From NCBI GenBank assembly GCA_015661185.1, contig JACVXU010000022.1, positions 1-34,509 on the forward strand: a stretch of 34,509 nt of DNA, written 5' to 3'. Under the pieces are notes generated by a model that searched no databases, was not told where the DNA came from, and worked only from the letters and a program-made list of their open reading frames with translations. Positions 26,537 to 34,509 of the stretch are shown here, one piece after another (position 1 is the first letter of the stretch; every line of letters starts with the position of its first letter). Position numbers and translations under genes: made by a program. The stretch is from Bacteroidota bacterium. Lineage in GTDB: Bacteria; Bacteroidota; Ignavibacteria; UBA10030.

Positions 26537-27720
26537 TATCAACCATAAAATGCCGCTTGAGAAGCTCCCTTGCGTGGGGGCTTCTGATGTTCATCGTGGC
26601 GATGACTCCGTCGTTAGCAACCGCAAGCGGTCGCGACTCCGTCACATCGAGTACCATTGAGCCGGGGGTCACTTATCTGTCGATCCTCAAGGAGGGGCCC
26701 TACACCATCAACGTATTGGTCGTGGATCTGTCAGCGAAGAACCTTCGAATCGAATCCTATCGTCCGATCGGGTTGGTCCCAACGTCTCAACAGGCGAAGA
26801 GGAACGATCGCGAAGATCATCGGGTTGTGGCTGCAATCAATGCCGACTTTTTCAGCTTCAAGTTGGGCTGGCCGGTGAACAACCAGATTGAGAACGGTGA
26901 GTTCGTCCTCGGGACTCAGACGCAGCGATCACATCTCGTTGTTGATGGCAGGGGCAAGGTACACATCGAGAGAATCAGTTTTGAAGGATGGTTGAAATCC
27001 GGAGCGGGCAAACCTTACGCAATCTCGGGGATCAATGATGTCCATCGGGGCGACGCTGTGATTCTTCACACGTCGTTCTCTGATACGGCAACAAGATTCA
27101 ACGGCTCCGGAAAGGCCTTCCTCCTGAGACTCCTGAATCCAGTCTGGTCAGTATGTGATACGCTCCGAATGGTGGTGATCGGAAATGGTACTGTGGATCT
27201 ATCACAGATCCCGTCGGACCAGGCCGCAGTGTGGGTGGGTGCAGGATCATCAGTCTCGGCTGCTGGAGAGGAAATGAAATCCGGTGATACCGTCCTGGTC
27301 TATCTTGGAATCCAGCCCAGACTCAAAGACGTCAAGACAGTCCTTGGTGGAGTCGGTATGATCGTCGCCAACGGCATCCCGGTCGGCGACAGTGTCAACG
27401 TGAAAGAGAAAACGAATATCGCCTTTCTGACGGCACGCCACCCGAGGACGTTTGTTGGATTCGACCGCGACACAACAAAGCTGTTTCTGTGCACCGTCGA
27501 TGGCCGTCAGAAGTCAAGCATCGGCATGAACTTCCACGAAATGGCTGATTTCCTGCTTTCGATAGGCGTTTGGAATGCAGTCAATTTTGACGGAGGAGGA
27601 TCGACGACAATGGTTGTTCAAGGGAAGATCGTGAACTCCCCTTCGGATAAGACTGGGGAGCGTCCTGTCGCGAATACTCTCCAAGTGATCAGGTTGGGTC
27701 CTCCGGCGAATGCCAGATAG
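26533..27720 (+). CDS. Exported phosphodiester glycosidase family protein (NAGPA domain)
   Basis: Encodes 395 residues. The N-terminus is a signal-like segment (AWGLLMFIVAMTPSLATA). The NAGPA domain (PF09992) is recognised by AAINADFFSF in the first half and HPRTFVGFDRD, FLCTVDGRQ, MNFHEMADFLLSIG, NFDGGGSTTM and ERPVANTL in the second. Its eukaryotic namesake removes GlcNAc from a mannose-6-phosphate diester; bacterial members act on exopolysaccharide or cell-wall phosphodiesters. The conserved DGGGS motif with the following ER is intact. It starts within the DUF167 stop codon. Substrate is unknown, though the nearby manC-rlpA unit points to envelope glycans by context only. Confidence 0.88.
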   Translation: MISTIKCRLRSSLAWGLLMFIVAMTPSLATASGRDSVTSSTIEPGVTYLSILKEGPYTINVLVVDLSAKNLRIESYRPIGLVPTSQQAKRNDREDHRVVAAINADFFSFKLGWPVNNQIENGEFVLGTQTQRSHLVVDGRGKVHIERISFEGWLKSGAGKPYAISGINDVHRGDAVILHTSFSDTATRFNGSGKAFLLRLLNPVWSVCDTLRMVVIGNGTVDLSQIPSDQAAVWVGAGSSVSAAGEEMKSGDTVLVYLGIQPRLKDVKTVLGGVGMIVANGIPVGDSVNVKEKTNIAFLTARHPRTFVGFDRDTTKLFLCTVDGRQKSSIGMNFHEMADFLLSIGVWNAVNFDGGGSTTMVVQGKIVNSPSDKTGERPVANTLQVIRLGPPANAR

Positions 27721-27807
27721 GAGACATCGACGAGGTCTTGGTACTTCTACCGAAATCCCGAAAATCAGAAATCAGATGTAATCTCTACCGTACGAAAGGT
27801 GCAAGCC

Positions 27808-29157
27808 ATGTCGATAAAAAGCATCTCAATTCCAGTTTCTCTGCTTTGCTTGGTCCTGCTTCTGTTTGCCCGGACATCAGCTCAGGAAAACGTCGCTCCC
27901 ATTCCTTCACTGCGTGAACAAAATGCCATACAGCAGGAGTGGCTCAAAATCCGGCTTGAGCGTGTGCTCCCGGCTCTCATGAGAGAACACAACGTCCAGA
28001 TGTGGATTGTCCCGATGCGGGAATACAATGAGGATCCCGTGTTCTCGTCGCTTGTGTCGGCGACCACATTCTCTGCACGCCGGAGAACCATCTTCGTTTT
28101 CTTCGACCGCGGCCGTGAGAAGGGGGTGGAACGACTGGCACTTGGGGGATCTTCCCAGGGGGGCCTCTACGCGGCATATCGTGATACCACACTTAAAAAC
28201 GCTGAATTGTGGGGTGAAGGACAATGGAAACTGCTCTCCAAGCTCGTTGAAGAGCGGGATCCTGAAACCATCTCCGTCAATATCTCTTTCACGCACGCAT
28301 TTTCAGATGGAATGAGCGCTGGTGAATGGGAGCAACTCCAAAGAGCACTCGGCCCCAAGTTCTCGAAACGGGTTATTCGCGCGGACCGCCTTCCGCTCGA
28401 CTTCATCGCGATACGTGCGCCTGAGATGCTTCCAACCTACAAAGTGATGATGAAAACTGCCCACGCCATTATTGAGCAAGCATTCTCAAATTCGGTCATA
28501 ACTCCCGGAAAGACTACCACACAGGATGTGGTCTGGTGGATGAGGCAAAAGGTTCAGCAGCTGGGAATGACCACCTGGTTCCAGCCGACCGTCGATATTC
28601 AGCGCCGCGGCAAAGATCTCCCCGACAATCCGGACCCTGTCATACAGCGTGGGGACGTCCTTCATTGCGATTTCGGGATTACTGCCATGCGACTCAACAC
28701 CGATACCCAGCATATGGGTTACGTACTTAGGGAGGGAGAGACTGACGTTCCGTCAGGAATTAAGACCGCTTTGTCAAGGAGTAATAGACTACAGGACATC
28801 GTCCAGAACGCAATGAAGGTCGGTCGCACGGGAAACCAGATTCTGGCTCAATCATTGGATGAGATGAAGGCAAATGGAATTGAAGGGTCTGTCTATTCCC
28901 ACCCGATAGGAGAACACGGACACGGGGCAGGCACACTGATAGGTCTTTGGGACCGTCAAATGGGGGTCCCTGGACGCGGTGATGTTCCGGTCCTGCAAAA
29001 CACATGGTACTCGGTTGAGCTGCAAGCCAGCTCCCCGGTGCCCGAGTGGGATAATCAGGTCGTGAGGTCCGCCCAGGAAGAAGATGTTGTCGTCGGCACG
29101 GATGGTTCGGTCCAGTGGATTTTGAAGCGCCAGACCGAATTCCACCTGATCAGATAG
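27808..29157 (+). CDS. Exported M24 family metallopeptidase (Xaa-Pro aminopeptidase-like)
   Basis: Encodes 449 residues. ATG 27808 has GAAAGG at 27794-27799; GTG 27799 is less likely. A signal peptide ends RTSAQ. Residues about 35-215 form the N-terminal creatinase-like domain. The pita-bread domain shows metal-ligand candidates Asp288 (HCDFGI), Asp299 (NTDTQH), His365 (HPIGEHGHG), Glu404 (YSVELQA) and Glu425 (QEEDVVV), all five present. The metal-site histidine motif differs from the usual GHGIG, so it is a divergent M24. It should remove an N-terminal residue before proline in peptides. Followed by a strong terminator. Confidence 0.85.
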   Translation: MSIKSISIPVSLLCLVLLLFARTSAQENVAPIPSLREQNAIQQEWLKIRLERVLPALMREHNVQMWIVPMREYNEDPVFSSLVSATTFSARRRTIFVFFDRGREKGVERLALGGSSQGGLYAAYRDTTLKNAELWGEGQWKLLSKLVEERDPETISVNISFTHAFSDGMSAGEWEQLQRALGPKFSKRVIRADRLPLDFIAIRAPEMLPTYKVMMKTAHAIIEQAFSNSVITPGKTTTQDVVWWMRQKVQQLGMTTWFQPTVDIQRRGKDLPDNPDPVIQRGDVLHCDFGITAMRLNTDTQHMGYVLREGETDVPSGIKTALSRSNRLQDIVQNAMKVGRTGNQILAQSLDEMKANGIEGSVYSHPIGEHGHGAGTLIGLWDRQMGVPGRGDVPVLQNTWYSVELQASSPVPEWDNQVVRSAQEEDVVVGTDGSVQWILKRQTEFHLIR

Positions 29158-29187
29158 GTCTGGATCGTCGCCTAACTTGGTCGTAAG

Positions 29188-29226
29188 GCCAAAAATTCGC
29201 CAATTTTGAGGCTTTTTGTTTTTTGG
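29188..29226 (+). terminator. Rho-independent terminator after the M24 gene
   Basis: GCC-AAAAATT (29188-29197) pairs with AATTTTGA-GGC (29203-29212) around CGCC. The hairpin is AT-rich at its core and is followed by TTTTTGTTTTTT. Confidence 0.75.
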
Positions 29227-29238
29227 AATATCCAGGTC

Positions 29239-29267
29239 TTGACTTTGACCTAGGTACGTATTACATT
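29239..29267 (+). promoter_or_regulatory. Sigma70-type promoter for the lytic transglycosylase gene
   Basis: TTGACT at 29239-29244, a 17-bp spacer and TACATT at 29262-29267, just after the M24 terminator. The -10 sequence is identical to that at 2743-2748. The leader before the coding region would be about 180 nt if the TTG at 29452 is the start. Confidence 0.6.
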
Positions 29268-29451
29268 GGAAGGGTAACCAGCGTTGTGATCATCTATTGG
29301 GGACTGGTACTCAGATGGAATGCTCATTGAGAACTAGAACTTGTTGATTTTCAAGCGGTTGCTTGGCCGGAGTCTTCTGGGCTCCCACAAGTTGAAACGC
29401 ATCTGGTTTTCGACCGTAGGAAATTGGAAACTGCAACAAGTAGGGGGAATA

Positions 29452-30198
29452 TTGAAGTTCAAATTAGTCAATAAAATCAGTGTGTTTGCGTTGTTTTGGG
29501 GATTGTCTTTTGCTACGCTTTCCCAGGTCGGGTGTTTTCGTCCGGAATCTTCGCTTGCCAACAAGGCCGAGGACATTCGGGCGACCTTCAAGGGTAAGAT
29601 GCATCAAGCCAGCCAAGCATCTTTGGACCATCGAACCGAGTCCTCCGTCCAGCGATATGGCTCAATGGTTAGGACCTATTCGAACAGATACGAGCTGGAC
29701 TGGCGCCTGGTCATGGCTGTTATGCGGCATGAGTCACATTTCGCAGCCGATGCCGTGAGCAACAGAGGGGCTTTCGGGCTGATGCAGATCATGCCAGCAA
29801 CCCAATTGGAGCTCGCAGGAAAGCTGGGGGTCAATGAGACTGAGACACCCTCCAACAACATCAAAGCAGGTGCATACCACCTTCAGCAGCTGTATCGGGC
29901 AATTGATGCCTCTGACGAGGAAAACCACATTCGGCTAACGCTGGCAGCCTACAACGCCGGCCTGAACAGAATTCTTGATGCCCAGGATGTTGCAGCTTAT
30001 TTGGGCGATAAGCCAGACAAGTGGGAATCTGTAAAGACCGCTCTTCCACTCCTCTCGAAGCGATATCAGAGTCTCCATGGCAATATCTGGCAATCGGGTA
30101 AGCCGACGGCCGGGTATTTTACGGACTGGCACCAGACTATCGGGTACGTCGAGTCTGTGATGTCCTACTATAGTCACTACCAGGTAGCGCTTAGGTAG
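29452..30198 (+). CDS. Lytic transglycosylase (SLT domain, MltF/Slt-like)
   Basis: Encodes 248 residues from TTG 29452; this start is uncertain. AGGGGGA (29442-29448) is close, and the product then begins with a signal-like segment (ISVFALFWGLSFATLS) ending QVGC, a poor lipobox. Upstream in-frame TTGs at 29341 and 29344 would add a non-export-like extension. The SLT core starts at about residue 80: LVMAVMRHESHF with catalytic Glu94, NRGAFGLMQIMPAT, NIKAGAYHLQQLY and LAAYNAG. It cleaves the peptidoglycan glycan backbone to 1,6-anhydro products in the periplasm. It has its own promoter and appears monocistronic. Confidence 0.87.
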   Translation: MKFKLVNKISVFALFWGLSFATLSQVGCFRPESSLANKAEDIRATFKGKMHQASQASLDHRTESSVQRYGSMVRTYSNRYELDWRLVMAVMRHESHFAADAVSNRGAFGLMQIMPATQLELAGKLGVNETETPSNNIKAGAYHLQQLYRAIDASDEENHIRLTLAAYNAGLNRILDAQDVAAYLGDKPDKWESVKTALPLLSKRYQSLHGNIWQSGKPTAGYFTDWHQTIGYVESVMSYYSHYQVALR

Positions 30199-30381
30199 GC
30201 TTTGTCATCGCCGTTCCTCCGTTGGTCCGGCAGTATCACTATTAACAGTAGCGACAGCACCATTTCAATTAAGTCATTTGGGGCCACTTCCCATCAACGA
30301 CTGGAGTGTGATGGTTCGTGCATATCGCTCGCAACAGCACCATTTGATAATCCCATCTGAAATGAATATATTCCGTTCAGA

Positions 30382-31404
30382 ATGATCAACTTTGAAAAAG
30401 GAAATATCCGGGCTCCAGGACTCTTCGGAGATTTTTGGTTGAACTCCCAACCCGTAACATTGCGGGAACTCAAGGGGAGCGTAGTACTCATTGAATTTTG
30501 GGACTACTCGAATGTGAACTGCCTGCGGACCCAACACTACATCAAGGGATGGTTCACCCGCTATAGGGAATTCGAGCTGACAGTGATCGGAGTGCACACA
30601 CCGCAGTTCAAGTTTGGCAGGGATCCAGAAAACGTTGAGAATGCCATACGCAGGTTCGGGATTGAATACCCCGTGGTGATGGACAACGATGCCATCATAT
30701 GGACGGCGTTCTCCAATCGCATCTGGCCAACGCGGTACTTGATTGACAAGGATGGATTCCTGCGGTTTTCACACCCGGGAGAAGGAAGCTACGATCAGTT
30801 CGAGCGCGCCATTCAGGCCCTTCTTGCGGAGGCAGGATATCACGGAGTTTTTCCCGACCTTCTTCTGCCCGCGAGAGATACCGACTTTCCGGGTGCGGTC
30901 TGTTACCGTTCGACGGCCGAAATCCAGCTGGGTTACGTGAAAGGAACACTTGGCAATCCCGAAGGTCACGGTCCCGAATCGACGGTCCTGTACGACGATC
31001 AGGGTTTCCATCTCAACGGTCGTATCTACTTGAGAGGAAAATGGTATAGCGAACGCGAAAGTGTCCGATTCGATGGAGACAGTGGCGAAGAGGGGGGCGC
31101 GTCATGTACGTACGAAGCCATCGAAGTGAACTTGGTGATGGATTCTGAGAGCGATAGTCCGGGCAAAGTGTTCGCGCTGCAGGACAGAAGGCCGTTGACG
31201 AAAGAGAATGCCGGTCTCGACATCAAGTTCGATGATGAAGGTCTCAGCTATGTCCTGGTTGACGGTCCGAGGGATTTCAATATCGTATGCAACCGGGAGT
31301 TCGGTGAGCATGAAATTGCGCTCACGACCCATACGCCCGGACTGGAAATATTCACATTCAGTTTTGTGACCGGAGCGATCCCCGAGCTTGTTTCCTTGAA
31401 CTAG
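30382..31404 (+). CDS. DipZ-like thioredoxin-fold protein with degenerate redox site
   Basis: Encodes 340 residues. The first 150 match the thioredoxin domain of DipZ-like proteins: FWDYSNVNCLRT, YREFELTVIGVHTP, VENAIRRFGIEYPVVMDN, WPTRYLIDKDGF and GEGSYDQFE. The remainder resembles the C-terminal carbohydrate-binding-like domain (Thioredoxin_10). In family members the active site is SCxNC; here it reads SNVNC, so only Cys47 remains and Cys44 is Asn. Disulfide exchange by the usual mechanism is therefore not possible. No signal peptide is visible, which is odd for a DipZ-like domain. ATG 30382 lacks a clear ribosome site. The 183-bp spacer before it shows no promoter I trust. Confidence 0.85.
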   Translation: MINFEKGNIRAPGLFGDFWLNSQPVTLRELKGSVVLIEFWDYSNVNCLRTQHYIKGWFTRYREFELTVIGVHTPQFKFGRDPENVENAIRRFGIEYPVVMDNDAIIWTAFSNRIWPTRYLIDKDGFLRFSHPGEGSYDQFERAIQALLAEAGYHGVFPDLLLPARDTDFPGAVCYRSTAEIQLGYVKGTLGNPEGHGPESTVLYDDQGFHLNGRIYLRGKWYSERESVRFDGDSGEEGGASCTYEAIEVNLVMDSESDSPGKVFALQDRRPLTKENAGLDIKFDDEGLSYVLVDGPRDFNIVCNREFGEHEIALTTHTPGLEIFTFSFVTGAIPELVSLN

Positions 31405-31512
31405 TCCGGCTCGCACTTAACTCATCTGTAACTGAGGATGAGTATGACACACTCGACGGCAAACACATTGCCACGCTCAGCTGTCGTTTTGACAATCATT
31501 GAGTACTACAGC

Positions 31513-31556
31513 AACCCCAACCTTCTGTGATGTTTTAAGGTCGGGGTTTTTTGTTT
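31513..31556 (+). terminator. Rho-independent terminator after the DipZ-like gene
   Basis: AACCCCAACCTT (31513-31524) pairs with AAGGTCGGGGTT (31537-31548) with one mismatch, loop CTGTGATGTTTT, followed by TTTTTTGTTTT. Confidence 0.8.
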
Positions 31557-31597
31557 TCAGATCGGGCCTTACTAACAGCATGTGCATGGAGGAAATT

Positions 31598-32197
31598 ATG
31601 AAGACATCGATCGTGTTCAGCATGGTCCTTCTCATCCTCTGCCTTCCGTTGAACGCTTTGGCTCAGAAAGAATCAGGGAACCTCATCAAGAATGGGGACT
31701 TCGAGAAATTCACCGGCGAGAACCCGGACGGTTGGGACACTTCCAATATCCCCGGCACACTCACGGTTGTGTCGGCGTCAAAAACAAGTCACTCGGGTGC
31801 ACGGGCGATGAAATGCGAGGTTAAGGAGTTCTATGGCTCGATTATCGCGGGGTACATTTCTCAGAAAAATATCCAGACGGGCGGAAAGGAACTCCACTTC
31901 TCAGGAAGTTTTCTCGTTCGGTCGGTCGAAGGAGATCAGGGTGTCATCGTCATCTGTTTCCTCAACTCAACCGGGAGCACGGTCGGAACCATGGAGGAAT
32001 ACCTTGATGATTCGAAGTCAAAATTTGTTGAATACGCGAAGGATATCACGCCGCCTGCCGCGACTGCGGCGGTCCACGTGCGACTGACCGTTCTTCCTGG
32101 AAAAGGGAACGAGAAGGCCCATCCCGGGTCCTATCTCGTCGCTGATGGCTTGCGGCTCGTTGCCCAGGCTTCGAAGGAAAAGCCCCTGGTCCAATAA
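31598..32197 (+). CDS. Exported CBM4/9-like carbohydrate-binding-type protein
   Basis: Encodes 199 residues. A signal peptide (FSMVLLILCLPLNALAQ) is followed by NLIKNGDFEKF...PDGWDT, the opening of CBM4/9/22-type jelly-roll domains. The strands SHSGARAMKCEV, FSGSFLVRS and AAVHVRLTVLPG complete one domain of about 150 residues. No catalytic module is attached. GGAGGA at 31588-31593 sets ATG 31598; the frame is open further upstream, but that part runs through the terminator and is not protein-like. It probably binds a polysaccharide outside the cell; the substrate is not predictable. Confidence 0.8.
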   Translation: MKTSIVFSMVLLILCLPLNALAQKESGNLIKNGDFEKFTGENPDGWDTSNIPGTLTVVSASKTSHSGARAMKCEVKEFYGSIIAGYISQKNIQTGGKELHFSGSFLVRSVEGDQGVIVICFLNSTGSTVGTMEEYLDDSKSKFVEYAKDITPPAATAAVHVRLTVLPGKGNEKAHPGSYLVADGLRLVAQASKEKPLVQ

Positions 32198-32346
32198 CGA
32201 CCGGGGGGCAGGGCGTCCATCGCGGGGTAAACTTCGTCGAAGACTCTAACAAACCCAGTCTGTGCCTTCTCTTTGCTATCGATGACGTCGAGTGTGCACA
32301 CCACAAGTGCACCAGTCGGACACTCTCTCACAGCAGTACACACGCC

Positions 32347-32375
32347 TTGTATTCGAATCGATTTTTGAATACTAT
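32347..32375 (+). promoter_or_regulatory. Candidate promoter for the MDR dehydrogenase gene
   Basis: TTGTAT at 32347-32352, 17 bp, TACTAT at 32370-32375. Initiation near 32382 would give a leader of about 28 nt. The rest of the 212-bp spacer 32198-32409 shows nothing else recognisable. Confidence 0.4.
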
Positions 32376-32409
32376 CACACACCAATCATTGAATTCCCGG
32401 GTGATGCGA

Positions 32410-33438
32410 ATGAAATGTGTCCGGATCCACGAGCACGGTGGTGTCGAGAAGCTGGTGTTCGACGATGTCCCCAAACCGTCGATCGGTCCGAATGACGTAC
32501 TCCTTACTGTGAAGGCAACTTCGCTCAATCACCTCGACATCTGGGTGCGACAGGGACTGCCGGGCGTGAAATTCCCGCTTCCCTTGATCCCCGGAGTTGA
32601 CGCATCCGGTGTGGTAGCGGAACTGGGGGAAGCTGTTCGCCATGTGCGTATCGGGGACCGGGTCGTTGTGGCTCAGGGGATCTCGTGTGGGCACTGCAAA
32701 CAGTGTCTCAATGGCGACGACAACCTGTGCAAAGACTACAGGTTGATCGGCGAACATCGGGACGGTGCGGATGCAGAGTTCCTCGCAGTCCCGGGGAGGA
32801 ACATACTCAGGCTCTCAGATTCAGTCAGCTTCGAGACCGCAGCCGCATCAGCGCTTGTCTTTCTGACCGCCTGGCATATGCTTGTGAACAAAGCGAACGT
32901 GCAGCCCGGCGATGACATCCTTGTGGTTGGGGTGAGCAGCGGCGTTGGAAGTGCGGGTCTGCAGATCGCGAAAATGTTAGGAGCAAGAGTGATTGCGACA
33001 ACAAGCTCCGACGAGAAGGCAGCAAAGGCAAGGGAGCTCGGTGCGGATGAAGTCATCAACTACAAGACTCACAGCGTTCTCGACCAGGTACGGCGGTTAA
33101 CCGAAAAGAAGGGGGTCGAAGTTGTTTTTGACCACGTCGGATCGAGCGTGTGGGAGGAATGCATCAAGGCTATGGCAAAGGGTGGGCGCCTTGTGACGTG
33201 CGGCGCCACCTCAGGCTATGAGGCGAAGATTGATTTGCGATACATTTTCTACAAGCAACTCCAGATTCTGGGATCGACAATGGGGCGGAAGGGGGATCTA
33301 ATGACGATTCTGAATCTTATTGAACGGGGAGTGCTGAAGCCGGTCATTGACCGCGTGATGCCGCTGGCCGAAGTACGTTCGGCCCATGAAATTGTGGAGA
33401 TAGGGAAGCACTTCGGGAAGATCGTGCTCATACCGTAA
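32410..33438 (+). CDS. Zinc-binding medium-chain dehydrogenase/reductase
   Basis: Encodes 342 residues, normal for the MDR family. The N-terminal GroES-like domain carries [10 protein letters not shown] and the structural-zinc cysteines 93, 96, 99 and 107 in CGHCKQC...C. Catalytic zinc ligands are degenerate (Asn40 where Cys is usual; PGVDASG in place of GHE), as in quinone oxidoreductase-like or crotonyl-CoA reductase-like members. The Rossmann motif [20 protein letters not shown] binds NAD(P)H. ATG 32410 is chosen; ATG 32404 is two codons upstream. Substrate unknown; an NADPH-dependent enone, quinone or alcohol activity is expected. Confidence 0.9.
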   Translation: MKCVRIHEHGGVEKLVFDDVPKPSIGPNDVLLTVKATSLNHLDIWVRQGLPGVKFPLPLIPGVDASGVVAELGEAVRHVRIGDRVVVAQGISCGHCKQCLNGDDNLCKDYRLIGEHRDGADAEFLAVPGRNILRLSDSVSFETAAASALVFLTAWHMLVNKANVQPGDDILVVGVSSGVGSAGLQIAKMLGARVIATTSSDEKAAKARELGADEVINYKTHSVLDQVRRLTEKKGVEVVFDHVGSSVWEECIKAMAKGGRLVTCGATSGYEAKIDLRYIFYKQLQILGSTMGRKGDLMTILNLIERGVLKPVIDRVMPLAEVRSAHEIVEIGKHFGKIVLIP

Positions 33439-33439
33439 T

Positions 33440-34216
33440 TTGATTGGTCTTGACAAGACGACAAAACTGACTTCAATCGAGTGGACTGAAGCAACCTGGA
33501 ATCCGGTAACCGGCTGCAGCAAAATCAGCCCTGGCTGCAAGCACTGTTATGCGGAAAGGATGGCAGCTCGCCTCCAAGCAATGGGATCGCCACGGTACCG
33601 AAACGGCTTCAAGGTTACGTTGCAGGAGGATCTTGTCGAGTTGCCACTGCAATGGAAACAGGCCAAAGTGATCTTCGTAAACTCGATGAGCGACTTGTTC
33701 CACAAGAACGTACCGAGCGATTTCATCGTAAAAGTTTTTGACACGATGAAACGGGCACATTGGCACACATTCCAAGTGCTTACCAAAAGGTCGGATCGAC
33801 TCGTCTCGCTGGCACCGTATCTTCCATGGCCGGAGAACTTGTGGATGGGCGTCAGCGCTGAGACCCCACGTTATTTCTTCCGAGTACACGATTTGGCGAG
33901 AGTACCAGCGGCAGTGAGGTTTCTATCTCTTGAGCCCCTGCTTGCACCAATGCCAAGGCTCCCCCTGCGCTCGATTGATTGGGTTATCGTTGGCGGGGAG
34001 TCTGGCCCGGGCGCACGTAGGAACGAGTCGGCATGGGTACAGCAGATTCAAAAGCAATGCGAAGATCGCGAGATAGCATTTTTCTTCAAGCAATGGGGCG
34101 GTGTCCACAAGAAAGCTGCTGGTCGTCTTCTGAATGGACGAACCTACGATGAGATGCCAACCCCGAGACTCAGACAGAAGAGTCCGGTGCTTTCACTCAC
34201 TCCCGTACAGGCCTAG
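33440..34216 (+). CDS. DUF5131 (phage Gp37/Gp68) family protein
   Basis: Encodes 258 residues, the full family length. [15 protein letters not shown] is followed by Cys26-x6-Cys33-x2-Cys36, a three-cysteine cluster reminiscent of radical SAM proteins, then [45 protein letters not shown] and FKQWGG, all family hallmarks. The biochemical role is not established. TTG 33440 is the only start that keeps the whole motif; it sits 1 bp after the MDR stop codon without a clear ribosome site. Members occur in phages and mobile regions, and an insertion sequence adjoins the stop codon here. Confidence 0.85.
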   Translation: MIGLDKTTKLTSIEWTEATWNPVTGCSKISPGCKHCYAERMAARLQAMGSPRYRNGFKVTLQEDLVELPLQWKQAKVIFVNSMSDLFHKNVPSDFIVKVFDTMKRAHWHTFQVLTKRSDRLVSLAPYLPWPENLWMGVSAETPRYFFRVHDLARVPAAVRFLSLEPLLAPMPRLPLRSIDWVIVGGESGPGARRNESAWVQQIQKQCEDREIAFFFKQWGGVHKKAAGRLLNGRTYDEMPTPRLRQKSPVLSLTPVQA

Positions 34217-34509
34217 CAGGCTGCGGAAAAACTGAGTTTAAGATCAAGTTTTGGATGATCGAATGTTTTTTGAAGCAATGCAGATGAGAAAGAGATATCC
34301 ACATAGGACGTCGTCGACTTTTGAAGATCATCCTGCCGAGGCACGCCGGGCGATGTTGACACGTTTTCACAGGGGATCAACATGGTTCGGCCTCCAGGTT
34401 CTTCATTCTCACCAAGTTGTAAACCGCCAACGCAAAGGTGAACATCCATCCCACACGCTGAGTCCCTTTGTGGCGTGTCTTGCGCATGAGTCCAATGGTC
34501 TTGAGCCAT
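34217..34509 (-). mobile_element. Insertion sequence, 3' portion, truncated by the window edge
   Basis: The sequence from about 34217 holds a transposase C-terminus on the - strand preceded by a non-coding end of about 160 bp. The outer sequence CAGGCTGCGGAAAAACTGAG looks like an IS terminal repeat and lies immediately after the stop codon of the DUF5131 gene, so this is the likely junction. The other end is beyond the window, so inverted repeats and target duplication cannot be verified. Confidence 0.6.
34377..34508 (-). CDS. Transposase C-terminus (DDE, IS1182/IS5-like), partial
   Basis: On the - strand a frame entering from the right edge encodes 43 residues and stops at TGA 34377-34379. 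The stretch LMRKTRHKGTQ, then VGWMFTFALAVYNLVRMKNL, is the typical C-terminal end of DDE transposases of the IS1182 or IS5 type (AxAxYNLVRM). It uses a different frame from the longer ATG-initiated open frame overlapping it, which is not protein-like. Catalytic residues are outside the window. Confidence 0.75.
   Translation of the reverse strand, partial: WLKTIGLMRKTRHKGTQRVGWMFTFALAVYNLVRMKNLEAEPC

Noticed and set aside
31489-31494. TTGACA upstream of the terminator at 31513
   Set aside because: No -10-like hexamer lies 16-18 bp downstream, and transcription would run straight into the terminator.
32131-32385. - strand open frame in the spacer before the MDR gene, with a CPTGA-like motif
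   Set aside because: It starts at TTG without RBS, overlaps the CBM-like gene antisense, and the ferredoxin-like motif is isolated.

Overview
The window reads as a bacterial chromosome segment of moderate-to-high GC, with nearly every gene on the + strand. Three things suggest the FCB superphylum near Ignavibacteria/Chlorobi: atpD-atpC stands alone without the other ATP synthase genes, there is a YpdA-type (bacillithiol) reductase, and many exported peptidases are present. Classical Bacteroidia usually lack Shine-Dalgarno sites. Here clear AGGAGG-type sites and sigma70-like promoters (TTGACA, 17-bp spacer, TACATT or TACAAT) are visible, which favours an Ignavibacteria/Chlorobi-like lineage. 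The placement is inference.

Region 1-12.8 kb holds exported hydrolases: the 3' end of a putative esterase, an S9C peptidase, an oligopeptidase B-like S9A enzyme, a small RDD membrane protein, an S15/CocE-type hydrolase, a single-span pilin-like protein, an M28 aminopeptidase with a PqqD/winged-helix-like tail, and an M1 metallopeptidase. Its spacers contain repeat-like DNA: a degenerate repeat at 259-480, a 119-bp element with 14-bp terminal inverted repeats at 5008-5126, and a perfect 10-bp hairpin at 5147-5170.

Region 12.8-19.4 kb is a tightly packed co-directional run: a polytopic membrane protein, class I fumarase, an alkyltransferase-like protein (PWHR in place of PCHR), a YbaK-type deacylase, an MgtC/DUF4010 membrane protein, an exported PHP phosphoesterase and a TIM-barrel epimerase-like protein. 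It ends at a strong hairpin whose U-tract actually faces the - strand. That hairpin terminates a compact, unrecognised 57-residue basic-protein gene at 19394-19567 (-), which has its own near-consensus promoter and RBS. This is the least expected gene in the window.

Region 19.6-29.2 kb contains tRNA-Thr(CGT), ypdA, atpD-atpC with terminator, and an alanine racemase that lacks its N-terminus and begins right behind the atpDC terminator. It continues with an unknown helical protein, mannose-1-phosphate guanylyltransferase, an RlpA-like lipoprotein, a DUF167 protein, a phosphodiester glycosidase-family protein and an exported M24 peptidase.

Region 29.2-34.5 kb contains a lytic transglycosylase, a DipZ-like thioredoxin-fold protein missing the first redox cysteine, an exported CBM-like protein, a zinc-type MDR dehydrogenase, a DUF5131 (Gp37/Gp68) protein and the 3' end of an insertion sequence cut by the window edge.

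Taken together the genes suggest a peptide-degrading heterotroph: exported exo- and oligopeptidases feed amino acids into central metabolism (fumarase, ATP synthase), with envelope-building and cell-wall-remodelling functions alongside. I saw no CRISPR array, phage structural module or defence island.
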